Positions 18,536 to 28,133 of a stretch of 64,000 nucleotides of DNA are shown here, piece after piece. Origin of the DNA: Acidovorax kalamii (GTDB lineage Bacteria; Pseudomonadota; Gammaproteobacteria; Burkholderiales; Burkholderiaceae_C); NCBI RefSeq assembly GCF_002245625.1, contig NZ_NOIG01000001.1:186001-250000 (forward strand). The letters are read 5' to 3'. Position numbers and translations under genes: made by a program. The stretch's first letter is position 1. Every line of letters starts with the position of its first letter. The notes below the pieces were generated by a model, which worked only from the letters and a program-made list of their open reading frames with translations, searched no databases and was not told where the DNA came from.

Positions 18536-19512
18536 TGAGACGTTATTCCCGTATTACCGGCACCGGCAGTTATCTGCCGCCCCGCCGGTTGACCAACGCC
18601 GATCTCGTGGCCGAACTGGGCCAGCGCGGCATCGAAACCTCTGACGAATGGATTGTGGAGCGCACCGGCATCCGGGCGCGCCATTTTGCGGCCCCCAATG
18701 TGGCCAGCAGCGATCTGGGTGTGGAGGCTGCTCGCAATGCCTTGCAGGCGGCCGGGCTGCAGCCGACGGATATCGACCTGATCATCGTGGCCACGTCCAC
18801 GCCCGACATGGTGTTTCCCTCCACCGCTTGTATCTTGCAGAACAAGCTGGGGGCCAATGGTTGCCCGGCGTTTGATGTGCAGGCGGTCTGCAGCGGTTTT
18901 GTGTACGCGCTGTCGGTGGCAGATGCCATGATCCAGACGGGGGCGGCCAACCGCGCCCTGGTGATCGGCGCCGAGGTTTTCAGCCGCATCCTGGACTTCA
19001 ATGACCGCACCACCTGCGTGTTGTTTGGTGATGGGGCCGGGGCTGTGGTGCTGGAGGCGTCCGAGACGCCCGGCATCCTGTCGAGCGACCTGCACGCCGA
19101 TGGCAAACATGTGGGCATTCTGTGTGTGCCGGGCAATGTGTCGGGTGGCCAGGTGCTGGGGGATCCGCTCCTCAAGATGGATGGGCAGGCGGTTTTCAAG
19201 CTGGCAGTGGGGGTGCTGGAAAAGGCCGCCCATGCCGCATTGGCCAAGGCCGGGTTGACCGAGGCCGATATCGATTGGCTGATTCCGCACCAGGCCAACA
19301 TCCGCATCATGCAGGGCACGGCCCGCAAGCTGAAGCTGTCCATGGACAAGGTGGTGGTCACCGTGGACCAGCATGGCAACACGTCTGCGGCGTCCATTCC
19401 ACTGGCGCTCGACCATGCCGTGCGCTCCGGCCAGGTTCAAAAGGGTCAGACCCTGCTGCTGGAAGGTGTGGGTGGTGGCTTTACCTGGGGCGCTGTGCTC
19501 CTGAAGTTGTAG
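18535..19512 (+). CDS. fabH: beta-ketoacyl-ACP synthase III
   Basis: Starts fatty-acid synthesis by condensing acetyl-CoA with malonyl-ACP. 325 residues. Catalytic triad C119 (VQAVCSGF), H252 ([10 protein letters not shown]) and N282 (QHGNTSAAS). The [12 protein letters not shown] segment ends the fold. The TAG stop codon is formed by the TAGCTA core of a dispersed repeat copy (19507 onward), so the repeat has taken part in shaping the 3' end. Confidence 0.97.
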   Translation: MRRYSRITGTGSYLPPRRLTNADLVAELGQRGIETSDEWIVERTGIRARHFAAPNVASSDLGVEAARNALQAAGLQPTDIDLIIVATSTPDMVFPSTACILQNKLGANGCPAFDVQAVCSGFVYALSVADAMIQTGAANRALVIGAEVFSRILDFNDRTTCVLFGDGAGAVVLEASETPGILSSDLHADGKHVGILCVPGNVSGGQVLGDPLLKMDGQAVFKLAVGVLEKAAHAALAKAGLTEADIDWLIPHQANIRIMQGTARKLKLSMDKVVVTVDQHGNTSAASIPLALDHAVRSGQVQKGQTLLLEGVGGGFTWGAVLLKL

Positions 19513-19552
19513 CTATCAGGCCAATGTGGACAGGCGGTAGCGCCCAATTTCT
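19507..19552 (+). repeat. dispersed repeat, copy C, at the fabH stop codon
   Basis: TTGTAGCTATCAGGCCAATG followed by GGACAGGCGGTAGCGCCCAATTT. The left arm is shortened; the TAG of fabH is inside it. Confidence 0.6.
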
Positions 19553-19573
19553 CTCAAATTTCTGGATTTTTTC

Positions 19574-20524
19574 ATGACGTCTTTTGCATTTGTCTTTCCC
19601 GGACAAGGCTCCCAGTCCGTGGGCATGCTCAATGGGTGGGGCGACCACCCTGTGGTGGCGCAGACCCTGCAAGAAGCATCGGATGCCCTGGGTGAAGATG
19701 TGGGTGCCCTGATCAAAGAGGGTCCCAAGGAGGCGCTGGCGCTGACCACCAACACCCAGCCGGTGATGCTGGTGGCGGGTGTGGCGGCCTGGCGTGTCTG
19801 GCGTGCTGAGGGCGGGGCTGCCCCTGTGGCAGTAGCCGGGCATTCGCTGGGCGAGTATTCGGCCCTGGTGGCGGCCGGCGTGCTGACGCTGGCACAGGCG
19901 GCTCCGCTGGTGCGGCTGCGCGCTGCGGCCATGCAAGAGGCTGTGCCGGTGGGCACCGGCGCCATGGCCGCCATCCTGGGTATGGAAGCCTCCAAGGTCA
20001 TCTCCGGGTGTGCCGAGGCGCTGGCATCGTTCGGGCCCGGCACCACCGAGGTCGTCGAGGCTGTCAATTTCAACGACCCTATCCAGACCGTGATCGCCGG
20101 AACCAAGGCCGGTGTGGACAAGGCCTGTGAAGTGCTCAAGGCGGCCGGCGCCAAACGTGCGCTGCTGCTGCCGGTGTCGGCCCCTTTCCACTCCAGCCTG
20201 ATGAAGCCCGCAGCGGAAAAGTTGCGCGTGGCGTTGGCTGATGTGGCGCTGGCTGCGCCCCAGATTCCAGTGCTCAACAACGTGGACGTGGCGGTGCAGC
20301 AGGACGCGGACGCCATTCGCGACGCGCTTTACCGCCAAGCCTTTGGCCCGGTGCGCTGGGTCGAATGCGTGCAGGCGCTGAAAGGCCGTGGCGTGACGCA
20401 CATTGTTGAATGTGGCCCTGGCAAGGTGCTGGCTGGCCTGACGAAGCGCATCGACCCCGAACTGGTTGGCGCAGCATTGTTTGACTCGGCCACCCTGGCC
20501 GAAACCCGGGAGTTGTTTGCATGA
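19574..20524 (+). CDS. fabD: malonyl-CoA:ACP transacylase
   Basis: Transfers malonyl from CoA to ACP. 316 residues. N-terminal FVFPGQGSQSVGM, nucleophile S91 in the GHSLGEYSAL elbow, and H206 in VSAPFHSSLM as partner. The VECGPGKVLAGLTKRI segment near the C-terminus is characteristic. The gap from fabH is 61 bp and is largely filled by a repeat copy. Its stop overlaps the fabG start by 4 nt (ATGA). Confidence 0.97.
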   Translation: MTSFAFVFPGQGSQSVGMLNGWGDHPVVAQTLQEASDALGEDVGALIKEGPKEALALTTNTQPVMLVAGVAAWRVWRAEGGAAPVAVAGHSLGEYSALVAAGVLTLAQAAPLVRLRAAAMQEAVPVGTGAMAAILGMEASKVISGCAEALASFGPGTTEVVEAVNFNDPIQTVIAGTKAGVDKACEVLKAAGAKRALLLPVSAPFHSSLMKPAAEKLRVALADVALAAPQIPVLNNVDVAVQQDADAIRDALYRQAFGPVRWVECVQALKGRGVTHIVECGPGKVLAGLTKRIDPELVGAALFDSATLAETRELFA

Positions 20525-21279
20525 CGGAATCGACCCAGACAGCAGTGCAGGCAGCGCAAGTGGCGCTGGTGACCGGTGCATCGCGCGGCATCGGCGCGGC
20601 GATTGCCTTGGGGTTGGCTGCGCGTGGCTACCAGGTGGTGGGCACGGCCACCACCGACGAGGGTGCTGTGCGGATCAGTCAAGCGTTGGCGGCCTATCCG
20701 GGCTGCCGGGGTGCCAATCTGAATGTGAACGATGTGGCAGCGGTCGAGGCCTTGATGGACTCCATCGTCAAGCAGCAAGGCGGCCTGCACGTGTTGGTGA
20801 ACAACGCTGGCATTACCCGCGACACCCTGGCCATGCGCATGAAAGACGACGACTGGGATGCGGTGATGGACACCAATCTCAAGGCTGTATTCCGCGTGAG
20901 CCGCGCCGCGATCCGCCCGATGATGAAGCAGCGTTTTGGGCGCATCATCAGCATCACCAGCGTGGTGGGTGCATCGGGCAATCCTGGTCAGGCCAACTAT
21001 GCCGCCGCCAAGGCGGGTGTGGCGGGCATGACGCGCGCACTGGCCCGTGAGCTGGGCAGCCGCAGCATCACCGTGAACTGCGTGGCGCCTGGTTTTATCG
21101 AGACCGACATGACCTCCGTGCTGCCCGAAGACCAGCAAAAAGCACTCAATGCGCAGATCCCGCTGGGTCATATGGGCAAGCCAGCGGACGTCGCGCATGC
21201 GGTGGCTTACCTGGCTTCGCGCGAAGCAGGCTATGTGACGGGGCAGGAGTTGCATGTCAATGGCGGCATGTACATGTAA
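20521..21279 (+). CDS. fabG: 3-oxoacyl-ACP reductase
   Basis: NADPH-dependent reduction of 3-ketoacyl-ACP in the elongation cycle. 252-residue short-chain dehydrogenase. The nucleotide-binding loop GASRGIG is at residues 19-25, NNAG at 94-97, and the catalytic Ser-Tyr-Lys is S147, Y160, K164 (GNPGQANYAAAKAG). C-terminal VTGQELHVNGGMYM matches FabG. About ten extra residues precede the usual start; the ATGA overlap with fabD supports ATG 20521. Confidence 0.97.
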   Translation: MTESTQTAVQAAQVALVTGASRGIGAAIALGLAARGYQVVGTATTDEGAVRISQALAAYPGCRGANLNVNDVAAVEALMDSIVKQQGGLHVLVNNAGITRDTLAMRMKDDDWDAVMDTNLKAVFRVSRAAIRPMMKQRFGRIISITSVVGASGNPGQANYAAAKAGVAGMTRALARELGSRSITVNCVAPGFIETDMTSVLPEDQQKALNAQIPLGHMGKPADVAHAVAYLASREAGYVTGQELHVNGGMYM

Positions 21280-21343
21280 TTAAGACAAGTTAACGCCGGT
21301 TCATCCGGACGGCGGGTCGTTTAGGGGCTTCTCCTTAAGCGGC

Positions 21344-21622
<279 letters not shown>

Positions 21623-21669
21623 GCGGCGCCCTGCGCCTGACTCAAGCGATCAGCAGAAGGTTTTTACGC

Positions 21670-22914
21670 ATGAGCCGTCGTCGCGTTGTCGTGACCGGCC
21701 TGGGTTGCGTCAGCCCCGTGGGTAACACGGTGGCCGATTCCTGGGCCAACCTCCTTGCCGGAAAGTCCGGCATTGATCTCATCACCAAGTTCGATGCGTC
21801 GAACTTCGCCTGCAAGATCGCGGGGGAGGTCAAAGGTCTTGACCTGGAGTCGTACATCAGCGCCAAGGATGCGCGCGCGATGGACACCTTCATCCACTTC
21901 GGCATTGCCGCTGCTGCGCAGGCCGTGCAAGACGCCGGTCTGCCCACGGGCGAGGCGCTCAGTGAAGAGTTCGCTACGCGCATTGCCTGCGTGATCGGCT
22001 CTGGCATTGGCGGCCTCCCGCTGATCGAAGACACCCATGCGGAACTGGCCAGCCGTGGGCCTCGGCGTATCACGCCGTTTTTTGTGCCTGCGTCCATCAT
22101 CAATATGGTGGCAGGCCATGTGTCCATGCGCTTTGGTTTCAAGGGGCCGAATCTGGCCGTGGTGACGGCCTGTACAACGGGCCTGCACTGCATCGGAGAA
22201 GCGGGCCGCATGATCGAATACGGGGATGCGGATGTGGTGGTGGCTGGTGGCACGGAGTCCACGGTGTCGCCGCTGGGCATTGGTGGCTTCGCCGCCATGC
22301 GCGCCCTGTCCACCCGCAATGACGACCCCCAGACTGCCTCCCGCCCCTGGGACAAGGACCGTGATGGTTTTGTGCTGGGCGAAGGTGCCGGCGTGATGGT
22401 GCTGGAAGAGTACGAACACGCCAAGGCCCGTGGCGCCAAGATTTACGCCGAACTCAGTGGCTTTGGCATGAGTGCGGATGCGGGCCACATGACGGCCCCC
22501 AACATGGATGGCCCCCGCCGTGCCATGCTCAGCGCCTTGCGCAATGCAGGCGTCAATGCCGACCAGGTGGATTACCTGAATGCGCATGGCACCTCCACTC
22601 CGCTGGGTGACATCAACGAGACCAACGCGATCAAAGCGGCCTTGGGTGCACATGCCTACAAGACCGTTGTCAGCTCCACCAAATCCATGACGGGCCATCT
22701 GCTCGGTGGTGCCGGGGGGATTGAAAGTGTTTTCACTGTGCTGGCCCTGCACGAGCAGAAGGTGCCTCCCACCATCAATCTGTTCAACCAGGATCCCGAG
22801 TGCGATCTCGACTACTGCGCCAACACGGCGCGTGACATGAAGATCGACGTGGCCGTCAAGAACAACTTCGGTTTTGGCGGCACCAACGGCACGCTGGTTT
22901 TCAAGCGCATCTGA
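21670..22914 (+). CDS. fabF: beta-ketoacyl-ACP synthase II
   Basis: Elongation condensing enzyme, preferring longer acyl chains and important for temperature control of unsaturation. 414 residues. Catalytic Cys-His-His: C168 ([10 protein letters not shown]), H306 ([11 protein letters not shown]) and H343 ([12 protein letters not shown]). The terminal [13 protein letters not shown] motif is intact. Preceded by GAAGG 10 nt before the ATG. It closes the fatty-acid gene set; the next genes belong to envelope stress. Confidence 0.97.
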   Translation: MSRRRVVVTGLGCVSPVGNTVADSWANLLAGKSGIDLITKFDASNFACKIAGEVKGLDLESYISAKDARAMDTFIHFGIAAAAQAVQDAGLPTGEALSEEFATRIACVIGSGIGGLPLIEDTHAELASRGPRRITPFFVPASIINMVAGHVSMRFGFKGPNLAVVTACTTGLHCIGEAGRMIEYGDADVVVAGGTESTVSPLGIGGFAAMRALSTRNDDPQTASRPWDKDRDGFVLGEGAGVMVLEEYEHAKARGAKIYAELSGFGMSADAGHMTAPNMDGPRRAMLSALRNAGVNADQVDYLNAHGTSTPLGDINETNAIKAALGAHAYKTVVSSTKSMTGHLLGGAGGIESVFTVLALHEQKVPPTINLFNQDPECDLDYCANTARDMKIDVAVKNNFGFGGTNGTLVFKRI

Positions 22915-23010
22915 TCCTGCGGGCTGCGTTTTCCATCGTGGCATCAATGCCCATGGACGCCATAGGTCGAGCTCGCAGAATGTCCGCCCCTTGTTCCGCA
23001 GGGTGGCGGG

Positions 23011-23559
23011 ATGGCGCGTGCTGTGGCGCAGTTACAGCTTGACCTGTATGCCATGATCCGGCCCACACGGCGTGCGCCTGCAGTGTTGTACCCCGTGCGG
23101 CGCAGCATGGCCTTGGGCGCCGTTTTGGCGGTGTTGTTGTTTGCGGGGGCTGCGGTGCTGTGGGCCTGGCTCGCGGAATCAGCGACGCTATCCTGGATGT
23201 CTGCAAGCACTGCTATTGGCCTTTGGCTGGCGGCTGCGGCAGGTGCGGTGCATTTCTGGCGCCAGCAGTTCGTGGGATCCCTGCGCTGGGACGGGCAGGG
23301 GTGGGTTCTGGAAGGCGAGGGGCCTGAAAAAATAATCCGGGCACTTTCTGCACCGCCTGAAGTCCTTCTTGACCTGCAGGCCCATCTTTGGGTGTGTGTG
23401 TCTCCCTGGGGGCATCGCCGCACCTGGCTTTGGCTGGAGCGTGCGAGCCAGCCCGAGCGCTGGCTGGACATGCGCCGTGCGGTATATTCGCGCGCCGTAC
23501 TAGGCGCTGACAACCCTGAAGCAAACGCCCCGGCCACGTCTGTGGGGCGTGAATCCTGA
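23011..23559 (+). CDS. membrane protein of unknown function upstream of rpoE
   Basis: 182 residues with two hydrophobic helices (about residues 33-55 and 62-81) and a soluble C-terminal region with beta character (GSLRWDGQGWVLEG, LWVCVSPWGHRRTWLWLERAS). The topology and the motif pattern recall the YgfX/CptA family of small inner-membrane proteins, but I am not certain. It ends 6 bp before rpoE, so it probably shares the transcript or carries the rpoE promoter within its 3' part. The start could also be ATG 23053. Confidence 0.65.
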   Translation: MARAVAQLQLDLYAMIRPTRRAPAVLYPVRRSMALGAVLAVLLFAGAAVLWAWLAESATLSWMSASTAIGLWLAAAAGAVHFWRQQFVGSLRWDGQGWVLEGEGPEKIIRALSAPPEVLLDLQAHLWVCVSPWGHRRTWLWLERASQPERWLDMRRAVYSRAVLGADNPEANAPATSVGRES

Positions 23560-23565
23560 GTATCC

Positions 23566-24192
23566 ATGACTGTAATTTCGCCTTCTCCCTCCGAAGACAG
23601 CGATCTCCACCTGGTGGAGCGCACGGTAGCGGGCGATCAGCGCGCTTATGAGTTACTGGTCATCAAATACCAGCGCCGCATCGAGCGCCTGATAGGGCGG
23701 ATGGTGCGCGACACCGATCTTGTCCAGGACATTGCCCAGGAGACCTTTATCCGCGCCTACCGGGCGCTGCATCAGTTCCGTGGGGATGCGCAGTTCTACA
23801 CCTGGCTGTACCGCATTGCCGTCAATACCGCCAAAAAGGCGCTGATGGACATGAAGCGCAACCCGGTCATTTCAGAAAACGCCTTCCGAGGCAGCGAGGA
23901 TGAGGATGAAACTTCCCGCCTCGGACATGAACTAACCAGCGACGAAACCCCCGAGACCGTTCTGGCCGCCCAAGAGATTGCGCAGGTGGTGAACGCGGCC
24001 ATGGAGGCATTGCCCGATGACTTGCGCCAGGCGGTGACGCTGCGTGAGATTGAGGGTTTGAGTTACGAAGAGATCGCGGCGGCCATGGGATGCCCCATTG
24101 GCACAGTGCGGTCCCGGATTTTTCGGGCGCGCGAGGCCATCTCGGCCAAAGTGCGTCCTCTGCTTGAGAACCAGTCAGGCAAACGGTGGTGA
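23566..24192 (+). CDS. rpoE: envelope-stress sigma factor RpoE (AlgU-type)
   Basis: ECF sigma factor of 208 residues that responds to misfolded outer-membrane proteins. Region 2: RRIERLIGRMVRDTDLVQDIAQETF and FYTWLYRIAVN, both diagnostic for the RpoE group. Region 4 HTH: LSYEEIAAAMGCPIGTVRSRIFRARE. The genes that follow are its anti-sigma factor, the regulator of that factor and a periplasmic protease, i.e. the full sigmaE circuit. The stop is 9 bp before the start of rseA. Confidence 0.96.
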   Translation: MTVISPSPSEDSDLHLVERTVAGDQRAYELLVIKYQRRIERLIGRMVRDTDLVQDIAQETFIRAYRALHQFRGDAQFYTWLYRIAVNTAKKALMDMKRNPVISENAFRGSEDEDETSRLGHELTSDETPETVLAAQEIAQVVNAAMEALPDDLRQAVTLREIEGLSYEEIAAAMGCPIGTVRSRIFRAREAISAKVRPLLENQSGKRW

Positions 24193-24201
24193 GGTGATGG
24201 A

Positions 24202-24870
24202 ATGAACAAGGCTGAAACAGGTATCAATGGACTGGCGGGCGGCTCTGTGGACCAAGGGATGGACCATCGGGAGCGGCTGTCTGCGCTGGCCGATGGCCAA
24301 CTTCAGGGTGAAGAGCTGAATGCTGCATTCGCGTACGCGGCGGACGACGAGGAAGGGGCCAAGACCTGGCAGCTGTACCACTTGGTGGGTGATGTGCTGC
24401 GTTCGGCGGACCTGGCGCAGCCTGCCAACCCGGCATTCATGGCCCGTTTGCGTGAACAACTGGCCCAGGAGGCGCTGCCTGAGCGTCCCCAGGTCCCGGT
24501 CCCCGTGGCAATGGTGGCGGCCGGGCTGCCCGAGGCCGCCAATGCGTCTGTTTTCCGCTGGAAGATGGTGGCGGGCTTTGCTTCCCTGGCTGCGGTGGCG
24601 GCGATAGGTTGGACATCCCTGGCCAGTTTGCAAGGAGCTGGCGCTGGCCCTGCAGCTGGCGCTCAGTTGGCTGCGGCGCCCGAACACAGCAGCCCGGCCC
24701 AAGGGGCGCCTGTGGTGGCTGTGGCTGATGCCGATGGGCAGCAGGTGATGCTGCGGGATCCCCGTCTGGATGAATTGCTGGCGGCCCACAAGCAGTTTGG
24801 CAGCACTTCGGCACTGCAGATGCCGGCGGGTTTTCTGCGCAATGCCACCTTTGAAACCCCTGGCCGTTGA
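24202..24870 (+). CDS. rseA: anti-sigma-E factor RseA/MucA
   Basis: 222-residue inner-membrane inhibitor of RpoE. The cytoplasmic part has the RseA-type start RERLSALADGQLQGEEL and the segment TWQLYHLVGDVLRS that contacts the sigma factor. One transmembrane helix (about residues 120-140, KMVAGFASLAAVAAIGWTSL) is followed by a periplasmic domain ending in a conserved DELLAAHKQFGSTSALQ motif, the region that RseB binds. Regulated proteolysis by DegS/RseP-type proteases would release RpoE. Confidence 0.93.
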   Translation: MNKAETGINGLAGGSVDQGMDHRERLSALADGQLQGEELNAAFAYAADDEEGAKTWQLYHLVGDVLRSADLAQPANPAFMARLREQLAQEALPERPQVPVPVAMVAAGLPEAANASVFRWKMVAGFASLAAVAAIGWTSLASLQGAGAGPAAGAQLAAAPEHSSPAQGAPVVAVADADGQQVMLRDPRLDELLAAHKQFGSTSALQMPAGFLRNATFETPGR

Positions 24871-24909
24871 GTTGGGAATAGGGATGCCTGCTCCAGGCGG
24901 TGAGATCGC

Positions 24910-25992
24910 ATGATGAACACATTGGGAGTGCTGGGCGCTGCTGAAGTCTTTCGCAATCGGTGGCTGATGTGGTGTGGGGTGGTGGTTGTGTGGGGCCTGG
25001 TGGCATCGGCAGCCTTGGCTGCGGGCCCTGGCGGAGGCAATCCTGCTGCGTCTTCCTCGGAAGCGATATCGGTCCCTGCCGAGCGCGATGTGGCGCAGTG
25101 GATTGAGCGCATGCACAGTGCGCCCTGCCGCAAATCCTACGCCGGGGTGTTTGTGGTGATGTCGGCCAACGGGGCCATGTCCAGCTCGCGCATCTGGCAC
25201 GCCTGCGACGGGCTCCAGCAGATGGAGCGGGTGGAGTCGCTAAGCGGCACGCCGCGCACTGTTTTTCGGCGCAACGATGAGGTGCGTACCTTTTTGCCGC
25301 AGGCGCGTGTGGTGCGCACGGATCGGCGCGATGCGGCCGGGCTTTTCCCGCGTGTGCCGGTGGTCAGTGGCACATCCACGGCCCAGTTTTATACCTCTCA
25401 GTTGATGGGCCAGGAGCGGGTGGCGGGGTTGGTGTCCGACGTGGTGTGGTTCAAGCCTCTGGATGCCCTGCGCTTTGGCTATCGCCTTTGGGTGGAGCGG
25501 GACACCGGGCTGGTGGTGAAGCTGCAAACCCTGGCCTTGGACGGGCGGGTTCTGGAGCAGGCTGCGTTTTCTGAGCTTGACTTGAATGCGTCGGTGCGGG
25601 TGGAGCAGCTCTCCCGCTCGATGGATTCGACAACGGGCTACAAGGTGGTCGCCCCCGCCGTTGTGAAGACGACGGCCCAGGCCGAGGGCTGGGTACTGCG
25701 GCTGCCGGTGGCGGGGTTCGTGCCTGTCAGTTGCCATCGCCGGGCGGTTTCTGGTGCAGACGATGCACAAAGTGTGCTGCAGTGTTTGTATTCCGATGGT
25801 CTGGCTTCTGTGTCCTTGTTCCTGGAGTCCTTTGACCCGCAGCGCCACCCGGCGCAATCCCAGGTGTCGGGCATGGGCGCAACGCAGCTCCTGGCGCAGC
25901 GGGTGTCGCCGGATACCTGGGTAACCGCTGTCGGCGAGGTGCCCTTGCAGACGCTGCGCCTTTTTGCAGGACTGCTGGAGCGCGCCCGCTGA
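24910..25992 (+). CDS. rseB: sigma-E regulator RseB/MucB
   Basis: Periplasmic protein, 360 residues, that binds the RseA periplasmic domain and shields it from proteolysis until lipoprotein or LPS signals arrive. Signal peptide at the N-terminus (core VVVWGLVASAALAAG). The MucB/RseB lipoprotein-binding fold shows in KSYAGVFVVMSANGAMSSSRIWH, LEQAAFSELDLN and the C-terminal domain with LYSDGLASVSLFLE and VGEVPLQTLRLFAGLL. Start may be ATG 24910 or 24913. Same operon, 39 bp after rseA. Confidence 0.92.
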   Translation: MMNTLGVLGAAEVFRNRWLMWCGVVVVWGLVASAALAAGPGGGNPAASSSEAISVPAERDVAQWIERMHSAPCRKSYAGVFVVMSANGAMSSSRIWHACDGLQQMERVESLSGTPRTVFRRNDEVRTFLPQARVVRTDRRDAAGLFPRVPVVSGTSTAQFYTSQLMGQERVAGLVSDVVWFKPLDALRFGYRLWVERDTGLVVKLQTLALDGRVLEQAAFSELDLNASVRVEQLSRSMDSTTGYKVVAPAVVKTTAQAEGWVLRLPVAGFVPVSCHRRAVSGADDAQSVLQCLYSDGLASVSLFLESFDPQRHPAQSQVSGMGATQLLAQRVSPDTWVTAVGEVPLQTLRLFAGLLERAR

Positions 25993-26153
25993 GCGGCGTC
26001 CGTCCTCGCGGGTTGTGAAAGCCCCTTTCTGGCCTTGTTGGCTCACGGGGAGGCGAAGAACCTGGGTCTTTGCCGGGAACCATTTCGCGGCACACTCTTC
26101 ACAGTCACACCAAGTTGATGGACAGCATTTGCACAATTCACGAAAGGTCGAAG

Positions 26154-27623
26154 ATGCCGAAGTTCGATGGAAGTAAGCTGCGCTCTGTAGCGCTCGCGTG
26201 CATGTTTGCCGGGTTGGGCGGTGCCGTGGCGCTGCCTCAGGCGGCGTGGGCCCAGCCAGCGGCCGTTGTCCGGGGCCTGCCGGACTTCACGGAGCTGGTG
26301 GACCAGGTGGGGCCGTCGGTGGTCAATATCCGCACGGTCGAAAAAGCATCCTCCCGCGCCGGCGCCAATGGCATGGATGAGGAGATGCTGGAGTTCTTCC
26401 GGCGTTTTGGTGTGCCCATTCCCAACCAGCCCCGCCAGCAGCGCCCCCAGAGACCGCAGCAGGAAGAGGAGCAGCAGCCACGGGGTGTCGGTTCCGGTTT
26501 CATCCTGACGGCGGACGGGTTTGTCATGACCAACGCCCATGTGGTGGATGGTGCCGATGAGGTCATCGTGACGCTCCCGGACAAGCGCGAGTTCAAGGCC
26601 AAGATTGTGGGCGCGGACAAGCGCACGGACGTGGCAGTGGTCAAGATCGAAGCCACGGGCCTGCCTGCGGTGAAGGTGGGAGATGTGAGCCGCCTGCGTG
26701 TGGGTGAGTGGGTGATGGCAATCGGCTCCCCTTTTGGGCTGGAGAACACCGTCACGGCGGGCATCGTGAGTGCCAAGCAGCGCGACACGGGGGACTATCT
26801 GCCGTTCATCCAGACCGATGTGGCGATCAACCCCGGCAATTCGGGCGGCCCGCTCATCAACATGCGCGGCGAGGTGGTGGGCATCAACAGCCAGATCTAT
26901 TCCCGCTCAGGTGGCTTCATGGGCATCTCGTTTGCCATCCCCATGGATGAGGCCATGCGGGTGAGCGAGCAGTTGCGCGCATCGGGGCGTGTGACGCGTG
27001 GACGCATTGGCGTACAGATTGGCGCGGTCACCAAAGATGTGGCCGAGTCCATTGGCCTGGGCAAGGCGCAAGGTGCGCTGGTCACGGGTGTCGAGGGCGG
27101 GTCGCCCGCCGACAAGGCCGGCGTGGAAGCCGGTGACATCATCACGCGTTTTGACGGCAAGCCCATCGAGAAGGTGGCAGACCTGCCGCGCCTGGTGGGC
27201 AATACCAAGCCCGGAAGCAAGAGCACGGTGACGGTGTTCCGCAGGGGAGCGTCGCGTGATCTTGGCATCACCATTGCAGAAATCGAACCAGACAAGCCTG
27301 CTACCAAGCTGGCCGAGCGCGAGGAAAAGCCCAAGGCTTCTGCAGCCGCGCAACAGTTGGGGCTGTCGGTGACGGAACTGACGGACGCGCAGAAGAAGGA
27401 GTTCAAGCTCAAGGGCGGCGTGGTGGTGGCCGCTGCCACCGACGCTGCTGCCCGTGCGGGACTGCGCGAGGGTGACATCATTCTGTCGGTGGCCAATACC
27501 GAAATTTCGGGCGTGAAGGAGTTCGAGTCGGTGCTCGCCAAGGCCGACAAGAGCAAGTCCATCAACGTGCTGTACCGGCGCGGTGAGTGGGCCCAGTACG
27601 CCCTGATCCGGGCTGGTCGCTGA
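26154..27623 (+). CDS. degP: periplasmic serine protease DegP/MucD
   Basis: HtrA-family protease/chaperone of 489 residues that removes misfolded envelope proteins. Signal peptide up to about A33 (AWA-QP). Catalytic triad H129 (NAHVVDG), D159 (RTDVAVVK) and S230 (NPGNSGGPL). A Gln/Pro-rich loop (residues 91-109) resembles the LA loop. Two PDZ domains follow: about 265-355 (GVQIGAVTKDVAES) and 390-480 (AGLREGDIILSVANTEI). ATG 26154 has AAAGG 7 nt before it and gives a clean signal peptide; an upstream ATG at 26118 would spoil it. Last gene of the rpoE operon. Confidence 0.95.
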   Translation: MPKFDGSKLRSVALACMFAGLGGAVALPQAAWAQPAAVVRGLPDFTELVDQVGPSVVNIRTVEKASSRAGANGMDEEMLEFFRRFGVPIPNQPRQQRPQRPQQEEEQQPRGVGSGFILTADGFVMTNAHVVDGADEVIVTLPDKREFKAKIVGADKRTDVAVVKIEATGLPAVKVGDVSRLRVGEWVMAIGSPFGLENTVTAGIVSAKQRDTGDYLPFIQTDVAINPGNSGGPLINMRGEVVGINSQIYSRSGGFMGISFAIPMDEAMRVSEQLRASGRVTRGRIGVQIGAVTKDVAESIGLGKAQGALVTGVEGGSPADKAGVEAGDIITRFDGKPIEKVADLPRLVGNTKPGSKSTVTVFRRGASRDLGITIAEIEPDKPATKLAEREEKPKASAAAQQLGLSVTELTDAQKKEFKLKGGVVVAAATDAAARAGLREGDIILSVANTEISGVKEFESVLAKADKSKSINVLYRRGEWAQYALIRAGR

Positions 27624-27874
27624 CGCGGTGATGTCGGGAGAGGGCTGCCCAACACCGGGCTGATTCCCCTCTTCCCTGATCGGGCCTTTGGGCGATAGAT
27701 TTAATTTTCGGCTTTTTTGCCTCGCCCTCGGAAGAGGACTAGATGTTAGCTTTTGCTAACTTTTGGAGAGCCTATCAACCAGATTCGATAGAATAGAGGC
27801 TTTCGTTAAACGCTTATCTGCATATTGACTGGCGTCGGGTTCACGATGCGGGATGGTTCTGTGCAATGCACAGC

Positions 27875-27942
27875 TGATCCACAGCTCACCCACAAGTTGT
27901 CCAGCGTTGTTGTTGTGCCAACTGTGAATAAACTGTGTATAA
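27875..27942. promoter_or_regulatory. cluster of DnaA-box-like sites overlapping a TATAAA hexamer
   Basis: On the minus strand TTATTCACA (27923-27931) and TTATACACA (27934-27942) both fit the TTATNCACA DnaA-box consensus and start 11 bp apart, one helical turn. On the plus strand TGATCCACA (27875-27883) differs from TTATCCACA at one base. A -10-like TATAAA (27938-27943) with TTGTGC 19 bp upstream overlaps the boxes, so DnaA could regulate this start. Confidence 0.45.
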
Positions 27943-27949
27943 AATCCCT

Positions 27950-28090
27950 GTTGCAGACCGGCAACTCCCCCTCAGTGCAGTCGGGCGGGCTTTTCCAAGC
28001 GGCCTTTTTGCCTACAATGAAGCTCCAACTATCGCAGTTGCCAATGATTGTTGGTTCAGGGCGCGTCGCCACTCGACGCGCCCTTTTTTC
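27950..28090 (+). ncRNA. candidate small RNA or lepA leader ending in a terminator
   Basis: If transcription begins after TATAAA at 27938, or after TACAAT at 28012-28017, the product would be an RNA of about 140 or 70 nt that ends at the terminator 28058-28089. Small hairpins AACT-ATCGC-AGTT and CCAA-TGATTG-TTGG precede the terminator stem. There is no open frame with a ribosome-binding site inside. Speculative. Confidence 0.35.
28058..28089 (+). terminator. strong intrinsic terminator before lepA
   Basis: An 11-bp GC-rich stem (AGGGCGCGTCG at 28058-28068 with 28074-28084), a 5-nt loop and then five T (28085-28089). It ends 44 bp before the lepA start codon. Confidence 0.88.
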
Positions 28091-28133
28091 TTGTGGGCGC
28101 CGTTTTAATTCAATCACTTGACGCTTTCCGTTG

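Larger units (their letters stand above)
27624..28133. other. 510-bp AT-richer non-coding region between degP and lepA
   Basis: No credible gene. Contents in order: a GTTAGC-TTTT-GCTAAC hairpin (27745-27760) followed by TTTT; three DnaA-box-like 9-mers (27875-27942); a TATAAA hexamer; a possible small RNA; and a strong terminator (28058-28089) just before lepA. Its composition is visibly richer in A+T than its surroundings. Confidence 0.65.

Noticed and set aside
27865-27945. DnaA-like boxes as a replication origin
   Set aside because: No dnaA, dnaN, gyrB or rpmH nearby, and neighbours belong to a stable stress/translation operon; a regulatory or titration site is more likely.
27825-28121. 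98-codon frame in the degP-lepA gap
   Set aside because: It runs through the terminator stem and has no ribosome-binding site or protein-like composition.
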